Assembly: GCF_914767665.1 (NCBI RefSeq)
Contig: NC_059505.1
Location: 40,545,506-40,609,505 of the forward strand
Origin: Harmonia axyridis
Taxonomy: Eukaryota; Arthropoda; Insecta; Coleoptera; Coccinellidae
Reading direction: 5' to 3'
DNA: 64,000 nt
The notes beneath the pieces were generated by a model. The model did not search any database. It was given only the letters and a program-made list of their open reading frames with translations, and had not been told where the DNA came from. A program made the translations under genes and the position numbers. Numbering within the stretch: position 1 is the stretch's first letter; each line of letters starts with the position of its first letter. Shown here one piece after another: positions 22,863-35,515 of the stretch.

Positions 22863-24134
22863 AGGCCAATTGAAGAGTCTCCAGTCTGATGCACATACGG
22901 CGGTGTTGGTATTGAATCCATATGATTTTTAGTTAGTACCAACCTTCAAACGATACGTGTCAAAATTTGACAGCAGTCCGACGATTAGTTTGTGAGATAT
23001 TGCGTTGGGAGTGTAGCTACTTTTGTTATTTGAAAAAAGATGGATAAAAAGAATTTCGTGTACTGATAAAATATTGCTTTTTGAAGGGAGAAAATACAGT
23101 TGAAACAAAATCTTAGCTTGATGAAGACTTTCCAGGGTCTGCACCAGGAAAATCAACCATCATTGATTGGTATGTTAAGTTTAAACGTGATGAAATTAGC
23201 ATGGAAGACGGCGAACGCAGTGGACGCCCAAAAGAGGCTGTCACCGACGAAAAAATCGAAAAAGTTCACAAAATAATTTTGAATGACCGTAAAGTGAAGT
23301 TGATCGAGATAGCAGACATTGTGAAGATATCATCTGAACGTGTACATCATTCATTCACGAATATTTGTACATGAGAAAGCTGTGTGCAAAAAGGGTGCCG
23401 TACGAGCTCACAATCGATCAAAAGCAACAACGTGTTATTGATTCTGAGCAGTGTTTGAAGCTGTTTAAGTGCAATAAACCGGAAATTTCGCGTCGATATG
23501 TGACAATGGATTAAACATGGCTCAATTATATCTCTCCGGAGTCCAATCGACAGTGCACACGATGAACTGAATCAAAAGCAAGGAAAATGAAACAGTAAGC
23601 TGGCAAAGTTATGGCATCAGTATTCTAGGATGCGCAAGGTATAATATTCATTGATTACCTCCAAAAGGGCCAGACCATCAACAGCGATAATTATATAGCG
23701 TTATTGGATCGTCTAAAAGAATGAAATCGTCAAAAAACGGCCCCATTTGAAGAAAAAAAGGTACTGTTTCATCAAGATAATGCGCCATGTCACAAATCAA
23801 TGAAAACAATGGCAAAATTGCATGAATTGGGCTTCGAATTGCTTTTGCATCCGCCGTATCCACCAGATCTGGCCCCCAGCAACTTTTTCTTGTATAGACC
23901 TCAAATGACTGCTCGCTGGAAAGAAATTTAGCGCTAATGAAGAAGTAATCGCCGAAACTGAGGCCTATTTTGAAGCGAAAGACAAATCGTACTACAAAAA
24001 TTTCATCAAAATATTGGAAGATCGCTATAATCGCTGTATCGCCCTCGAAGGCAACTATGTCAAAAAAAAAAATTGTATTTTGCCAAATAAATGTGTCTTA
24101 CTATGGTAGACCGGAGACTTTTCAATTGGTATGT
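22863..24134 (+). pseudogene. DD34D mariner pseudogene (copy B), nearly full length
   Basis: About 1.27 kb, from AGGCCAATTGAAGAGTCTCC after TA to the eroded right end AATTGGTATGT. All parts of the transposase are in order, but stops interrupt the start region (AKS then TAG near 23113), MD-stop-TW near 23513, and there are several frameshifts. A 50-bp piece around RQSAEW is missing. HQDNAPCHKS near 23768 and a damaged PSN-FFL in place of PSDFFLF: the third catalytic aspartate is changed to asparagine (AGCAACTTT, 23877-23885). Confidence 0.87.
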
Positions 24135-24844
24135 TGTCTCCTACTCAAAAAAAAAATATCCAATGAAGATTCTTCCTGCTACCGGTTACCTGCGTAATCA
24201 AAAACCAATCCGGCAACACCGCTAATTATCCGTCGACCCCCGTACAACCCACTGGGACGTATCTATAATGATCACGAAAAAATTCGAAAGGACTCGAGCT
24301 TCTCCTGTTGGAATCTTCTCTTTTTAATCGCCAGTCAGTTATAACGATGATCAAAGTTGGTTTTTACCGATCATCATACATATCAAACGTACCTAGATCC
24401 GTACCGACAGTGGAAAGAGGAATCGTGACAATAAAAATGAGCCTGTCAATACACCTCATCAATAATGAAAACATCGAGGAATGTCAGATCGTACTCCAGA
24501 GAATGCATCTTCTCATGAACCTGTCCAGTTTTACTAGTTATGATGCGTGTGTTTTTTTTTTCTTCGTCTTTATTTGCGTTGTCTCATGGGAAATAAGTTT
24601 TCTTGGGTTGGTGCAATTAGCTGAGGTTGGAGTCTGAGTGTCTTCATTTGGATTCGTGTGAAGAAAAAATTTTAATACTTCTCTGTTGCTTCAATTTAAT
24701 TTTTTTCTCAAATAAATGCTTTGTTTAATTAAATCTTATTGTATTTCCACTCTTTAATTCCATAAATTGAAATTTTTTCGCTACCCAGTAGCTTCTTCGG
24801 TTTTTACATTTTTGATAACTGAAGTTGTTAAAATGAAACTCTCA
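24135..24844. other. Intron spacer
   Basis: The frame 24308-24637 (109 codons) is open but low in complexity near its end and unfamiliar; not accepted as a gene. Confidence 0.35.
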
Positions 24845-25035
24845 TTTATACAAGGTGTTCTTGGATTGGAGGTGCAGAGGAAAATGAGAGATTCTTTGAA
24901 TAATTTTAAGAAAAAAAGTCCCATAAACATGGGCCCATAAACGCTTTGTTTTCGAGATATAGTATGTTTTTTGTAGTCCTACATTTTTGTGATAATTCTA
25001 CCAGTTTATCGAATCTTCATTAATCTTCGCTACAG
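24845..25035 (+). repeat. Dispersed repeat G, copy 1
   Basis: Begins CAAGGTGTTCTTGGATTGGA and contains ATGGGCCCATAAACGCTTTG, TTCGAGATATAGTATG and TTTGTGATAATTCTACCAG. Related copies: 33655-33840, 36484-36606, 51808-51870 (start only), and minus-strand pieces at 5518-5595 and 11812-11985. No coding sequence; the CAGGGTGTTCC-type start recalls ends of small DNA elements. Confidence 0.7.
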
Positions 25036-26875
25036 ATTGAGTACATAAGTACCGAAAAGTGGTAGACGTATAAAGCACAGTTGATCAGTTTTCTACATGA
25101 TAAATTGTCGAAAGCTTTTCAAATTATTCCAGTTTTTTTTAATTTGTTATTGTCTCTATTTTTTTAATTTTATTTTTCTTGGACAGGTGTTCATTTCCTT
25201 TGAAATAACCAATCCTATTAAAGTTAATGCGACTTCAATTCAGAGGAAAACCCATACATATACAAATTGCAATACCTATCGAATTACCAGTTATTAGTGA
25301 AAGGCCTCTCACTTGGTGTTCGATCTATCGGAGGAGTTTTTATTAAATTTTCGTTTATTGGACCGTTTTAAATAAATTCGATCGTAAGATGTAAACGCGC
25401 CTTCCTTTCGCTTGAGTTGGTTCAGGTATTGGCACTTTATCACCAATAAAAGTTTTTTGATTCGGCTATAAACATAGGTACGCAATGCACATACAGACCC
25501 GCAAGAGTGGAAAACCAACTGAGCATATCTTGTAGGTATTCATACAGATTTCACAGAAACTTCATAGAACGACTCCTCCAAGATTTGGTGGATTACGAAG
25601 AAAATACAGCGACGGACAAAAAAAATCGGTCCAAGATGGTATCCTTTGGGAACCCCATTCGGAAACTTTGTATCGCAGGTTCATGCTGCTCTTTTATGGA
25701 TCTATTAAAAATGAAGCAGGCTCAGACTTAATACCCAAATCGAATATAAGTGCTCAGCTCAGATGCCGTCCTCATTTACTTCCTTTTTTTTATATACAGG
25801 GAAGAACAAAAAATATCAAATATAAGGTTTTATTTAGAACATTCTCTGGAGTGAAATGTAGACGTGTTATGTTTACGAACACTTAGATGTTGCCTCATCT
25901 TATCTAAACATTTCCTCTTTTCAGTGATTGCGATACGTATCTTGATTTTGTAAAAAATTACAGCAGCGTGAGTGGTTTCACTAAACTGAATAAATATTGT
26001 TCATTGTATTAAAGAAATGCAATTCCCACACCTTCCAACCATTTTGCACACACTTAATTTACGCTACTGAAATAAAAGACGAATTTGTCAATTCATTGTA
26101 CGTGATTGGAGGTCGATGAAAAGGGCTACAGATACGAGTAGCTAGAGGAGGGACTGTGAGAATTTTCTGGAAGATTTTCAATAATAATCAAGATTTGCAA
26201 GTTTTGAAATATTCGATGCGAATTCTCAAGATTCTCATCACTTTTTGTGGATGCAAGGATTGCAAACCGACCCCATCGACCAAATCCGCGTCAACCGATG
26301 CATAACGCGTTGCCGAGTTGTTCGCACCGTTACCGCAGACCCCGTTTCAATTAATTTCTAATATTAGCAACGTCGGTAATGAAATTAAAACGATCAGAGA
26401 GCGAGAAACGACTGGTCGAGCCTTTTAGCGGCCGATTCTAATCGTTGAATAATTGGCCGTTCCACTCGCCGTGTTCATACGAGCTTTACCTAAGACGGAA
26501 TCGGCTCTGACCCTGCTTGAACTTCCCTGGGCGCGTAATATGCGGAAAGATTGCCGTAACATTCCAGTTTCGCGATTCCGCGTGTGAGAAGGTTTGGTGT
26601 TACTGTGGCCTTACGCCACCTTACTGGTAATTGGTCGCCAAGCTGCGAAATGGGGTGCAGTTCCATCATTTCGTAAAAATTAACTTTGTTGTATCTGAAG
26701 TGGCCTAAGGACACAGTAACAAAGCCTCCATTGGGACATAGGTACTCAATGCTGCTGGCGCTAGAGATATATGGGCGTATTAGATATAAAGATCCATCGA
26801 TTCTGTGAATTTAACAGCTTTGTTAATCATTCCTTTCTATACCTACATCAAATATCTTTATTTCTATAGATCTAT
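25036..26875. other. Intron stretch, no repeat recognised
   Basis: About 1.8 kb without recognised transposons. 26270-26700 is richer in GC and not repeated in the window. No exon with matching splice sites and integrin motif was found. Confidence 0.4.
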
Positions 26876-27594
26876 TATTAGGCCAATTGAAAAGTCCCCG
26901 GTCTGATGCACAAATGACGGTGCTAGTATTAAATCAATGTGACTTTTAGTTAGTACCAACCTTTAAACGATACGTGTCACATTTTGACAGCAGTCCTACC
27001 ATTAATTTGTGAGATATTCCGTTGTGAGTGTAGCTACTTTTGTTATTTGAAAAAAGATGGAAAGAAAAGAATTTCGTGTGCTGACAAAATATTGCTTTTT
27101 GAAGGGAAAAAATACAGTTTTGAAGCAAAATCTTGGCTTGATGAAGAGTTTCTGAAGTCTGCACCAAGAAAATCAACCATCAGTGATTGGTATGCTAAGT
27201 TTAAACATGGTGAAATGAGCACAGAAGACGGCGAACGCAGTGAACGCCCAAATGAGGCTGTCACCGATGAAAACATCAAAAAAGTTCACAAAATAATTTT
27301 GAATGACCGTGAAGTGGAGTTGAACGAGATAGCAGACATTGTGAAGATAGCATCTGCACGTCTACATCATATCATTCACGAATATTTGTACATGAGAAAG
27401 CTGTGTGCAAAATGGGTGCCGCGCGAGCTCACAATCGATAAAAAGCAACAACGTGTTAGTGATTCTGAGCAGTGTTTGAAGCTGTTTAAGTGCAATAAAA
27501 CTGAATTTTTGCCTCGATATGTGACAATGGATGAAACATGCCTCCATCATTTCACTCCGGAGTCCAATCGACAGTCAGCTGAGTGGACTGCACA
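26876..27594 (+). pseudogene. DD34D mariner (copy C), left half
   Basis: Left end after TATTA: GGCCAATTGAAAAGTCCCC. The frame from 26984 to about 27586 is open over the whole N-terminal half: SCADKILLFEGKKYSFEAKS (one frameshift relative to the family at the start), then WYAKFKHGEMSTEDGERSER, MRKLCAKWVPRELT, VTMDETCLHHFTPESNRQSA. The first catalytic aspartate is in MDET. A hAT element is inserted at 27595 and the mariner resumes at 29041. Confidence 0.9.
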
Positions 27595-29040
27595 CAGGGC
27601 CGTCGCTAGCCAAATTGCCGCCCTAGGCAAATACCCAATTTGCCGCCCTAACAGTCAACTCTGCAGAATGCAAACAAATTATTTTGGGTTATCGGGGTCT
27701 TCTACCGAAATATGAAAAAGTTGAAGGCGACAGTTTGTAAAATTTCAATTATAATAACATAGAAAAAATATAAACAAAACCAACAAGTTCAAACTTGTAC
27801 AAAAAATGAAAATCATTTTAGGATTGGTAAGGAACAATAATAGGAATACATAATATGAATGACTAGAACAAAAAATATCTTTCCGGAAAAAATTGAAAAT
27901 GCCGCCCTCCAATATTTGCCGCCCCGGCAAAATGCGAATTAGCCAGCCTCCAGAGCGGGCCCTGATTCAGTATTTAATTAAGAAAAAGTTCTTCAAGGGG
28001 CAATTGAAAGTTCCGGGCGAGGGAAGTATGAGAACGTTTTAGAAAAATATTATCTTGAAATTTTTGTTTTCTCTTTCGGCACCTTACATTTTGAACATGT
28101 GAATTTTTGTTCATAAAGCAGAATATCGTAACTGAATCTAAGCGCCCCAATTTTTCTCCAGGGGGCGCCTGAACAGTTTTGGGGCGCACTACTACCACCC
28201 CGGAAACGTACCAGAAAGAAACACGGATCATATTTCTTTGGGAACATTATACCTATTTTGAAATAAATGAATATGATTTTTTCTATTAAGTCTATCTCAT
28301 CATCCGACGTTTCGAACGTAGGTACTTCCCAGTGCCGAAAAATGATAATAATAAGGAAATGATGAAAATAAAAAATTATAGAACTTACCTTCAGTAATCT
28401 ACTTTGAAATCCTTAAATCCAAAGGCAAATCGAAAAATTCAGAATATAACACTCACTTTGCACATACAGTACGATCAAAAAAATATTGTTATATATAATA
28501 TAATAATAATGATATAATGGTACGTGGTATAAAATAAAATAAACTTCTCAGATATGTATTTCTTAGGAAGGATGAGATGGAAATGATAAAATGGAAACGT
28601 TTTTCGTATATTTTGCATTCATCTGGGAATAGGCATTCTGGTTGAAGAATTGTAGAGAAAAATATCCTCCAACGGCTACCCTAATAAAGCAATAAAATTG
28701 AGCAGTGTACAAAGAGAAGGCCGACACGCCTGATTAGAACATGTGTTTTTTAGCATCAATATCTCGTCAACAGTAAACAGCTGTGAGAGGGTTTACACGA
28801 CATCTGGATATTTATGATTATACATTATACACAACAGTGTATAATGCGGCACCTTTGATAGTTTAAAATGTTGATTAAATTGTCTGTATATTTTCGTGTT
28901 GTTTCTAACCGATTTAAATCTCATTTCTTACTTTGAATTTCTACACATATGATTTTTGTTGATCAAGATTGAAATGCCGCCCCAGAATTTTGCCGCCCTA
29001 GGCGGTCGCCTCCCCTGCCTACGCCCTAGCGACGGCCCTG
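27595..29040. mobile_element. Non-autonomous hAT element inserted in mariner copy C
   Basis: 1446 bp with inverted ends CAGGGCCGTCGCTAG and CTAGCGACGGCCCTG and a perfect 8-bp target duplication ACTGCACA (27587-27594 and 29041-29048). Removing it and one duplicate restores mariner sequence order. Near both ends are GCCGCCC-rich words (TTGCCGCCCTA). No transposase remains; the middle is AT-rich with short repeats around 28490-28520. The 8-bp duplication and CAGGG ends indicate the hAT superfamily. Confidence 0.93.
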
Positions 29041-29627
29041 ACTGCACACGATGAACCGAATCCAAAGCGAGGAAAAACACAACAGTCAGCAGGCAAGGTT
29101 ATGGTATCACTATTTTGGGATGCGCAAGGTATAATATTCATTGATTACCTCCAAAAGGACCAGTAAATCAACAGCGATTATTATTCACCGTTATTGGATC
29201 GTTTAAAGGATGAAATCGTTAAAAAACGGACCCATTTGAAGAAAAAAAGGTGCTGTTTCATCAAGACAATGCGCCGTGTCACAAATCAATCAAAACAATG
29301 GCAAAATTGCATGAATTGGGCTTCGAATGGCTTCTGCATCCACCGTATCCGCCAGATCTGCCCCCCAGCGACTTTTTCCTGTTCTCAGACCTCAAAAGAA
29401 TGCACGTTGGAAATAAATTTAGCGCTAATGAAGAAGTAATCGCCAATACTGAGGCCTATTTCGAAGCGAAATACAAATCGTACTACAAAAATGGTTCAGA
29501 AAAGTTGTAAGATCGCTATAATCGCTGTATCGCCCTCGAAGGCAACTATGTTGAATAATAAAATCGAATTTTGCCAAAAAAAAAAGTGTTTTACTATGGT
29601 AGACCGGGGACTTTCCAATTGGCCTGT
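29041..29627 (+). pseudogene. DD34D mariner (copy C), right half
   Basis: Continues the left half after the hAT: HDEPNPKRGKTQQSA, a MVSLFWDAQG stretch, VLFHQDNAPCHKS (29250-29290) and PSDFFLFSDLKRM, to a stop at 29508. The right end ATTGGCCTGT is followed by TA. A frameshift near 29220 separates this from the earlier part. Together with 26876-27594 this makes an almost complete but dead mariner. Confidence 0.9.
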
Positions 29628-29799
29628 TATACAGATCTGCTAGCCACATGTATCTACAAGAACCTTTCAAATCTTTAGATAAACTACCTCCATTGAACTA
29701 TAAGGCTCTTCCTATTCTTAAAATCTACTAGCTACTAGAGGCTCCTGGCCTCTTCTTGTCTAATGAACCATTTCGTTGAATTTACGTTTTTTTTTTCAG
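29628..29799 (+). other. Intron end before integrin exon
   Basis: Short AT-rich stretch with the T tract and acceptor for the exon at 29800. The mariner right end is only about 170 bases upstream of the exon. Confidence 0.6.
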
Positions 29800-29920
29800 G
29801 CCTGTGCCCCAAGATACATCTGGTACGCCTTGACAAAGAAAAGGAGAGACCCTGTAGGAACCTGCTACGTCTCAAATGGAGCCTTCACATCTTTTGCGGA
29901 GTACTCTCCCTGTCGAACAT
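29800..29920 (+). CDS. if: Integrin alpha exon, blade 2 cysteine-rich part
   Basis: A long T tract ending in CAG (29797-29799) precedes and GTAAGT (29921) follows. It reads 40 residues plus one base, beginning ACAPRYIWYALTKKRRDPVG and ending EYSPCRT. The motifs ACAP-Y-W, PVGTCY and EY-PCR line up one by one with human integrin alphaV and alpha5 (ACAPLYHW, PVGTCF, EYAPCR), so this is the RGD-binding class rather than the laminin class. The cysteines would form the conserved disulphides of this blade. It is an isolated exon with 28.8 kb of intron before it and 16.1 kb after, both filled with transposons. Phase 0 at the start, phase 1 at the end. Confidence 0.92.
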
Positions 29921-31708
29921 GTAAGTAGAACCTTCGAGTACCACTCTAATTGAGGTGGTCGTGTTCCGAGAAACGATCATTGTTAACAGTTGACTATATT
30001 TGTCACGTTCCAGTTTAATTGAGTGTGAAATCGTCGACAAATTTGGCAATTAAACACTCATTATTCAGCGATTATTTATAGATCAACGGTTCGGCAGAAG
30101 GCACAGCCTTTTTTGACGTTTTATTGACTATTGTTCGATGATAGAATCATTATCGATCGCTATTCTGTAGTTCAAATTCAAATTGTTGCATTTTTGCATT
30201 TTAGTAATATACAGTAGGTTTTCAAATTAGATGTGAACCTTGGAGAACATGCTGTCGTTTGAGCCATATTTAGTCATAACTTAAAATCAACAGTTCCCGA
30301 AATATTAGACTTCTTCTGATTTTTAACAGATTTCTCACCTTATTTCGTTTTTCGAGAATTTTTTCAACGTTGAACAAATTTGATTATAGTTTTGGATTAT
30401 TTTCGTGGCCAGCGAGAAGTCCGGACTTAACACCGTTGGAAAAGACGAAACTGCGAAGATCTCGAATCTTCTCATTAGTACTTCCTCATTTTTCTAGGTT
30501 CAGTAGATTTTGGTTATCGGAATTCTTCATCGTTTGAGAACCCAGATTAATAAACATAGATAGAAGGAGCATATGCCATTTTCAGTAAGCAAATTCTGTC
30601 CCCAACATGAACTATCAAATTTGACATCAGATGCGCGGAAATGAAAACATATCAGTGATACGATATTTCACTCAATTCGCGAGTTTCTCCACAAAGAACG
30701 CACTTCTTATGTATCATAGTGAATCAACGTTCCATATTAACTAAAAATATATCGAAATAAATACCTAAATATATCAGAAATTCAGAAAACAAACTTCAAG
30801 CGTGCCAAACGACATGAAACAACCGATGACACTAGGAGAGCAAAAGTTGCCAAACCTTGGATTTCAGCAGGTAGATACAGAAAATAATAAATATTCTGCT
30901 TATTATAAATTCGACAATTAGGAAAAATATCTGATTCCAAATATTAAAATCTGCATATTTAATCGGGAATCACTGAAATAAATATATTTCATTCAATATA
31001 ATACACATTCATAACGATATAGTAAAATTGTGGATTTGAAAATAAATCACAATCGGACAACGTAATCTAACCATGTTGGGTACATGTAAAAATTGCGTAT
31101 ACTCCCTCTATCTATGCTAATACTCTATGTTTGAGACCATTCCCGGTTCAAAATCCGAAAATTCCAGACATTGTGACAAAATTACATAGCGATATGTTAG
31201 AATAACGACCGTTCAAAAAGTTACAGCCTCCAATCTCTTCATTCACTTTTTGTCCATCCCAGCATGACTTCCTGGAAGTAAGGAAGGTTTTTGACGCCTG
31301 TCAACGTCGGAAGGCCTATTGGCTACGAACATCCGCACTTTGTTTTCTTCTCGTTACTTTCTTGTGTGCGGTTATTGTCTTGAACGAGAGACACATGCAT
31401 CGCAGATGTAGCAGGGACGAAGATGACGCGAGCTACAGAATCGGAGCCTGCAATTGTTGTTTCTAAATTGGTTCTGTATGGGCCACTGTTCTCGGTCTGT
31501 ACCTTACCCAACCCTATATATACACAATTGCTTAGAGAAGGTTCCGTAATCCGTAAGTTGCAGGCAAGTTAAGTTGAGAGTAATTCGGTAATAGTCTCCA
31601 AATTGAATATCTACTTATTCATCAATTGAAAAATATTACGAAACAATTTGCTAAATTATACACCCAATTTGAATGTATATTCTCGTTATAAACAACTTCA
31701 GTGAAACA
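29921..31708. other. Intron stretch, no repeat recognised
   Basis: Start of the second large intron. About 1.8 kb of AT-rich sequence without a recognised element. The 62-codon frame at 31323-31511 (minus) has no known motif. Confidence 0.4.
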
Positions 31709-32562
31709 CAGGGCCACCGCCAGACATTTTAGCGCACCGACAAAATAAAATTTTGCCGCCCTACGTTACCTAATTCATGTGAATTTTCTTCAAAGGAGGC
31801 TATGTTATTCTTCGTGCAAAAAGTCTTTTTTTTATGAACTGACTTTTATCCCCTACAATTTGGCGCCTCGGCAAAATTTTGCCGCTCCTGGCGAAATGGA
31901 AAATGCTGAGGTGCTTTCTGCATAATTGTAAATTGCTGTTTTTTGTTATTCGATGCTGCATAATGTCAATGCCTTCTGCACATTTATTATGAATAACTAT
32001 TCAACGAATGTTTTGCGCAAGGTCAATTTGCTCTAAAAGCGGTTACTTCGCCTACAATATATATATTTTTTTGTTTTCCAACTTCCAAATTTTGCAAAGT
32101 TGACTTACTTCAATATTCACCGTTATGTCTCTTTGCTCTTGAAAACTGTTTACATACTTCAAAAATATCGTCCACTAAATGGTAAAAAAAGCAGCATCTG
32201 GGCCAACCCAAGACATTTTGGCGCCCCGGCAAAATAAAATTTCTCCGCAGTGCTTTGTCTTATTTATCTTTATTTTCTTCAAAAGAGCCTCTGTTTTTCC
32301 TCTCAGGAATCTTCTCAATTTCATATGAAATCGTATTATTCAACTCAAAATCACCTTGTCAAATTTGTTGAAGGACGTTTTGTAGATTCAATCAAAAAAC
32401 GACGACGTAGTTCTTAAAGGGGCATTTTAGAACCTATTTGTATTTGTTAGCTAGTTGAGAGCGCCTATTCGATTTCAATAAAATTGGCTCTTGTTTTATT
32501 GATTGACTTTGCGCCCCTACAATTTGACGCCCCGGCAAAATGTCCAGTGTGCTGGCCCTGGC
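31709..32562. mobile_element. hAT-like GC-tipped repeat, probably nested or rearranged
   Basis: Starts CAGGGCCACCGCCAGACATT and ends TGTGCTGGCCCTG, inverted relative to each other in CAGGGCCA. Inner words GGCGCCCCGGCAAAAT and TTTTGCCGCCC recur several times in both orientations (31745, 31860, 32220, 32525), suggesting two elements of the same family joined. They resemble the ends of the 27595-29040 element. No clear target duplication was found, so boundaries are approximate. Confidence 0.5.
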
Positions 32563-33654
32563 GGCTGCGGCAAAATTTCGCTGCTTTTTATGTTGAAAGT
32601 TTGAAGCAATGCTAAAATATATATAAGAAAAATACAATATTTTAAGGGTCTGATTCATGAATTCATCTCCTTCTGTTATAGCAGAAACTTTGGCAATCTC
32701 CTCTAGTTTAAAATGTCAACCAATTCTCAAAAAATTGACAACTAAAGGATTATACACATCGAAGGACAAATCGACAACGATATCGAAGAAATCCAACGTT
32801 GAATTAAAATCTACGATCTAGGAATCTCTGAAGGTGCTTACCGTAGTAGTAAGCGAAAAGTCAGCTGACTAGACCTCGCCTGAAAACCCCAGAATTTTCC
32901 AATCCTGCCAATAGAACGGAATCTCCGATACCAACCTCAAAAAAAAAATCCCCAGCCAATTAGCAGTTCCTGTACGACAAAAAACCCAAAAAAAAGCTAC
33001 GTATCAACGCTCGGAGAAGCGGACGTGCCTCCTTTCACCGACAGGAAGCTCTGTCGTTTCGTTCCGACACCTAGATCGTACCGGTATCGTAAACACATCC
33101 AATTATCAAGGCGCACCCCGTATATCTGTCGGCACCCGGCATACGCTATTTCTCCGCGAGGGAGGACGTAGCGTCGCGGTGTCAGGTTGTTGATTCCAGG
33201 AATTCCAATTTAGGCCTTCCCGACGAGGTACAAATACTACAAATAGACCTGGGGATCGTCCTCGTCGGAGCTTCCTCCCAGAAGCCGGTGGGTTTAACGA
33301 TACGTGAAGGAATGGGGTGCTACGGGCGTTTAAAGATGACGCTGTTGAAGGGTGGACGACGTGGAGATTCTATTTTGAGATAAGAAGATTTCGATGTCGA
33401 AGAAGGCTTAGTTTGGTGTTGCTGGGTTTTTGGAGAGATCGCTGTCTTATTTCGTCGCAATGTCTGTACGTTGGAATTTTGTGTCTGGAATGGTCACAAA
33501 CGATAATCGTATGGGCTCACTGACATCAAATTCGATTGTGTTTGGTCGTCCGTAGAAACAATAAATCCAGAACGGAAGGACCAAGAAATGTTCGAAATAA
33601 TAGTATCCTATCAAGTTCAAAACTGCGGATTCTATCCAGAGAAAACTTACATTT
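32563..33654. other. Intron spacer with a CpG-rich patch
   Basis: 33030-33260 is rich in CpG (GCGTCGCGG, CCGCGAGGG) and unique in the window. No exon identified. Confidence 0.35.
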
Positions 33655-33840
33655 TTATGTTCAAAGTTTAAAAAGGAAAATGAGAGATTCATTGGAAGAT
33701 TAAGAAAAATAAACCCTATACGTGTTGGCCCGCAAATGCTTTATTTGCGACATACAGAGTGTTTCTTGTAGTCCGACTCTTTTGTGAAGATTATACCAGT
33801 TTTTCGAATCTTTATTGATTTTCGCTACGGATGTTTAGAT
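33655..33840 (+). repeat. Dispersed repeat G, copy 2
   Basis: GAAAATGAGAGATTCATTGG, then GTTGGCCCGCAAATGCTTTA and GATTATACCAGTTTTTCGAA match repeat G at 24885-25010. The start of the element is not present. Confidence 0.65.
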
Positions 33841-34059
33841 ATATTTTAGCTACACTTCATCAAAACCCTTCTGTCAACCATAAAGCCACAACAGTTGATA
33901 TGAAACTGAGCCAAATTGAAACGCCGTAATTTGGGCCCAAAATCTGATTGCCCCATTCGATTCTTCTGGTGAAATTACTAAAGACCCCAGTATCAGAATT
34001 CCGATTTTCCTGTGCGCGAAATGAATGTTTCCAGACTTTTGAACCATCCAATGAGTATA

Positions 34060-34999
34060 ACGGGTGTTTTTTATCGTGGTATATAACTTTAAGATGGCAT
34101 TACTGTTCGAGATGGCGACCGATTTAACGGCTGTCAAGTGATTTCTTCTCAGTTTGGTTTGGCAATTCATCATGAATAGACTCACGCCTGAACAACGCTT
34201 GAAAATTGTGCAATTTTATTTCGTAAATAATAGTTCTGTCCGGAATACGTATCGCGCACTACGTCCATTTTATTTTGTTTAGCGATTAAGCGCACTTCTG
34301 ATTGAATGGCTACGTCAACAAACAAAACTGCCGCATTTGGAGTGAAGCTAATCCTCAAGTGTATGTCGAAACACCGTTACATCCAGAAAAACTGACTGTT
34401 TGGTGCGCTTTATGAGCTGGTGGAATCATTGGTCCGTACTTCTTCAAAAACGATGATGGCCAGAACGTTACAGTCAATGGTGATCGGTATAGAGCCATGA
34501 TTACTAACTTTTTCATTCCTGAATTGAACAACCATGATGTCCAGGAGCTGTGGTTCCAACAAGACGGCGCAACATGTCACACAGTTCGTGCCACAATCGA
34601 TTTATTGAAAGGACACGTTTGGTGACCGCCTAATTTCACGTTTTGGACCTGTGAATTGGCCTCCAAGAGCTTGTGATTTAACACCGCTAGACTACTTTCT
34701 GTGCGGCTATGTAAAGTCATTGGTCTATGCGGATAAGCCACAAACCCTTGACCATTTGGAAGACAACATTCGGCGTGTTATTGCCGATATATGGCCACAA
34801 ATGTTGGAAAAAGTCATCGAAAATTGGACGTCCAGATTGGACTACATCCGAGCCAGCCGTGGCGGTCATATGCCAGAAATCATATTCAAAATGTAATGCC
34901 ACAAGATTATCTTGCGGATAAATAAAATTCATGTCAATCGAATAATCCATCGTTGTTTAATTGCAATTTAAAGTTCTATAGCTATAAAAAAACACCCTT
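34060..34999 (+). mobile_element. DD41D element, internally deleted, copy 4
   Basis: 940 bp, TA at 34058-34059 and 35000-35001. Helix-turn-helix start at the ATG at 34171; deletion junction CATTTTATTTTGTTTAGCG near 34267-34285. Damage: GAT to GATT-AA change at the first catalytic aspartate region (AGCGATTAAGCGC, a stop), a stop in place of a tryptophan (TATGAGCTGG near 34410), and an extra G after TTGAAAG near 34610. The frame 34651-34896 keeps the C-terminus. Confidence 0.9.
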
Positions 35000-35040
35000 T
35001 ATTTACGCAAACTGTTTGTACATAGCGTGTTAATTAACTA

Positions 35041-35515
35041 ATAGCATCGTTATCAAAGCAAAAACGTCGTTATCACGCCAAAAGAGCCGTGAACTCGTCA
35101 ATAGTATCGTAATTTCGCCATAAATTTCATAATTACACCAGAAACATCCTAATTTCGCCAAAAATTTCATAATCACACCAGAAACATCGTAATTTCGCCA
35201 AAATTTTCATAATCACACCAGAAACATCATGACCTAGCCAAAAACATCATAATCACGTCAAAAGTGAAGTTATCACACCAAAAGCGTCGTAATTACGACA
35301 AAAGCCTGTTAATCACGTCAAAAGCATCATGATATCACCAAAAGCGTAGTAATCACACCAAAAGCATCGTAATCATACCAAAATCGTCGTAATCACGCTA
35401 AAGGCGTCATAATCACGCCAGAAGCGTTATCACGTCAAAAGCATTTCCCCAAACGCGTCGTAATCACACCAAAACCGTCTTGATCACGCCAGAAGCGTCG
35501 TTATCACTCCAAAAC
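35041..35515. repeat. Minisatellite, 20-bp unit, about 24 copies
   Basis: A degenerate tandem array with a regular 20-base period and consensus close to AAAGCGTCGTAATCACGCCA. Consecutive units such as AAAGCGTCGTAATTACGACA, AAAGCCTGTTAATCACGTCA and AAAGCATCATGATATCACCA can be read directly from about 35280. Units near 35420-35470 are shortened or expanded. Each unit carries an A run, so A runs recur every 20 bases, close to two helical turns. Confidence 0.9.

Noticed and set aside
35041..35515. Possible CRISPR-like array
   Set aside because: The 20-bp units are contiguous and degenerate without unique spacers; it is a minisatellite in eukaryotic DNA.
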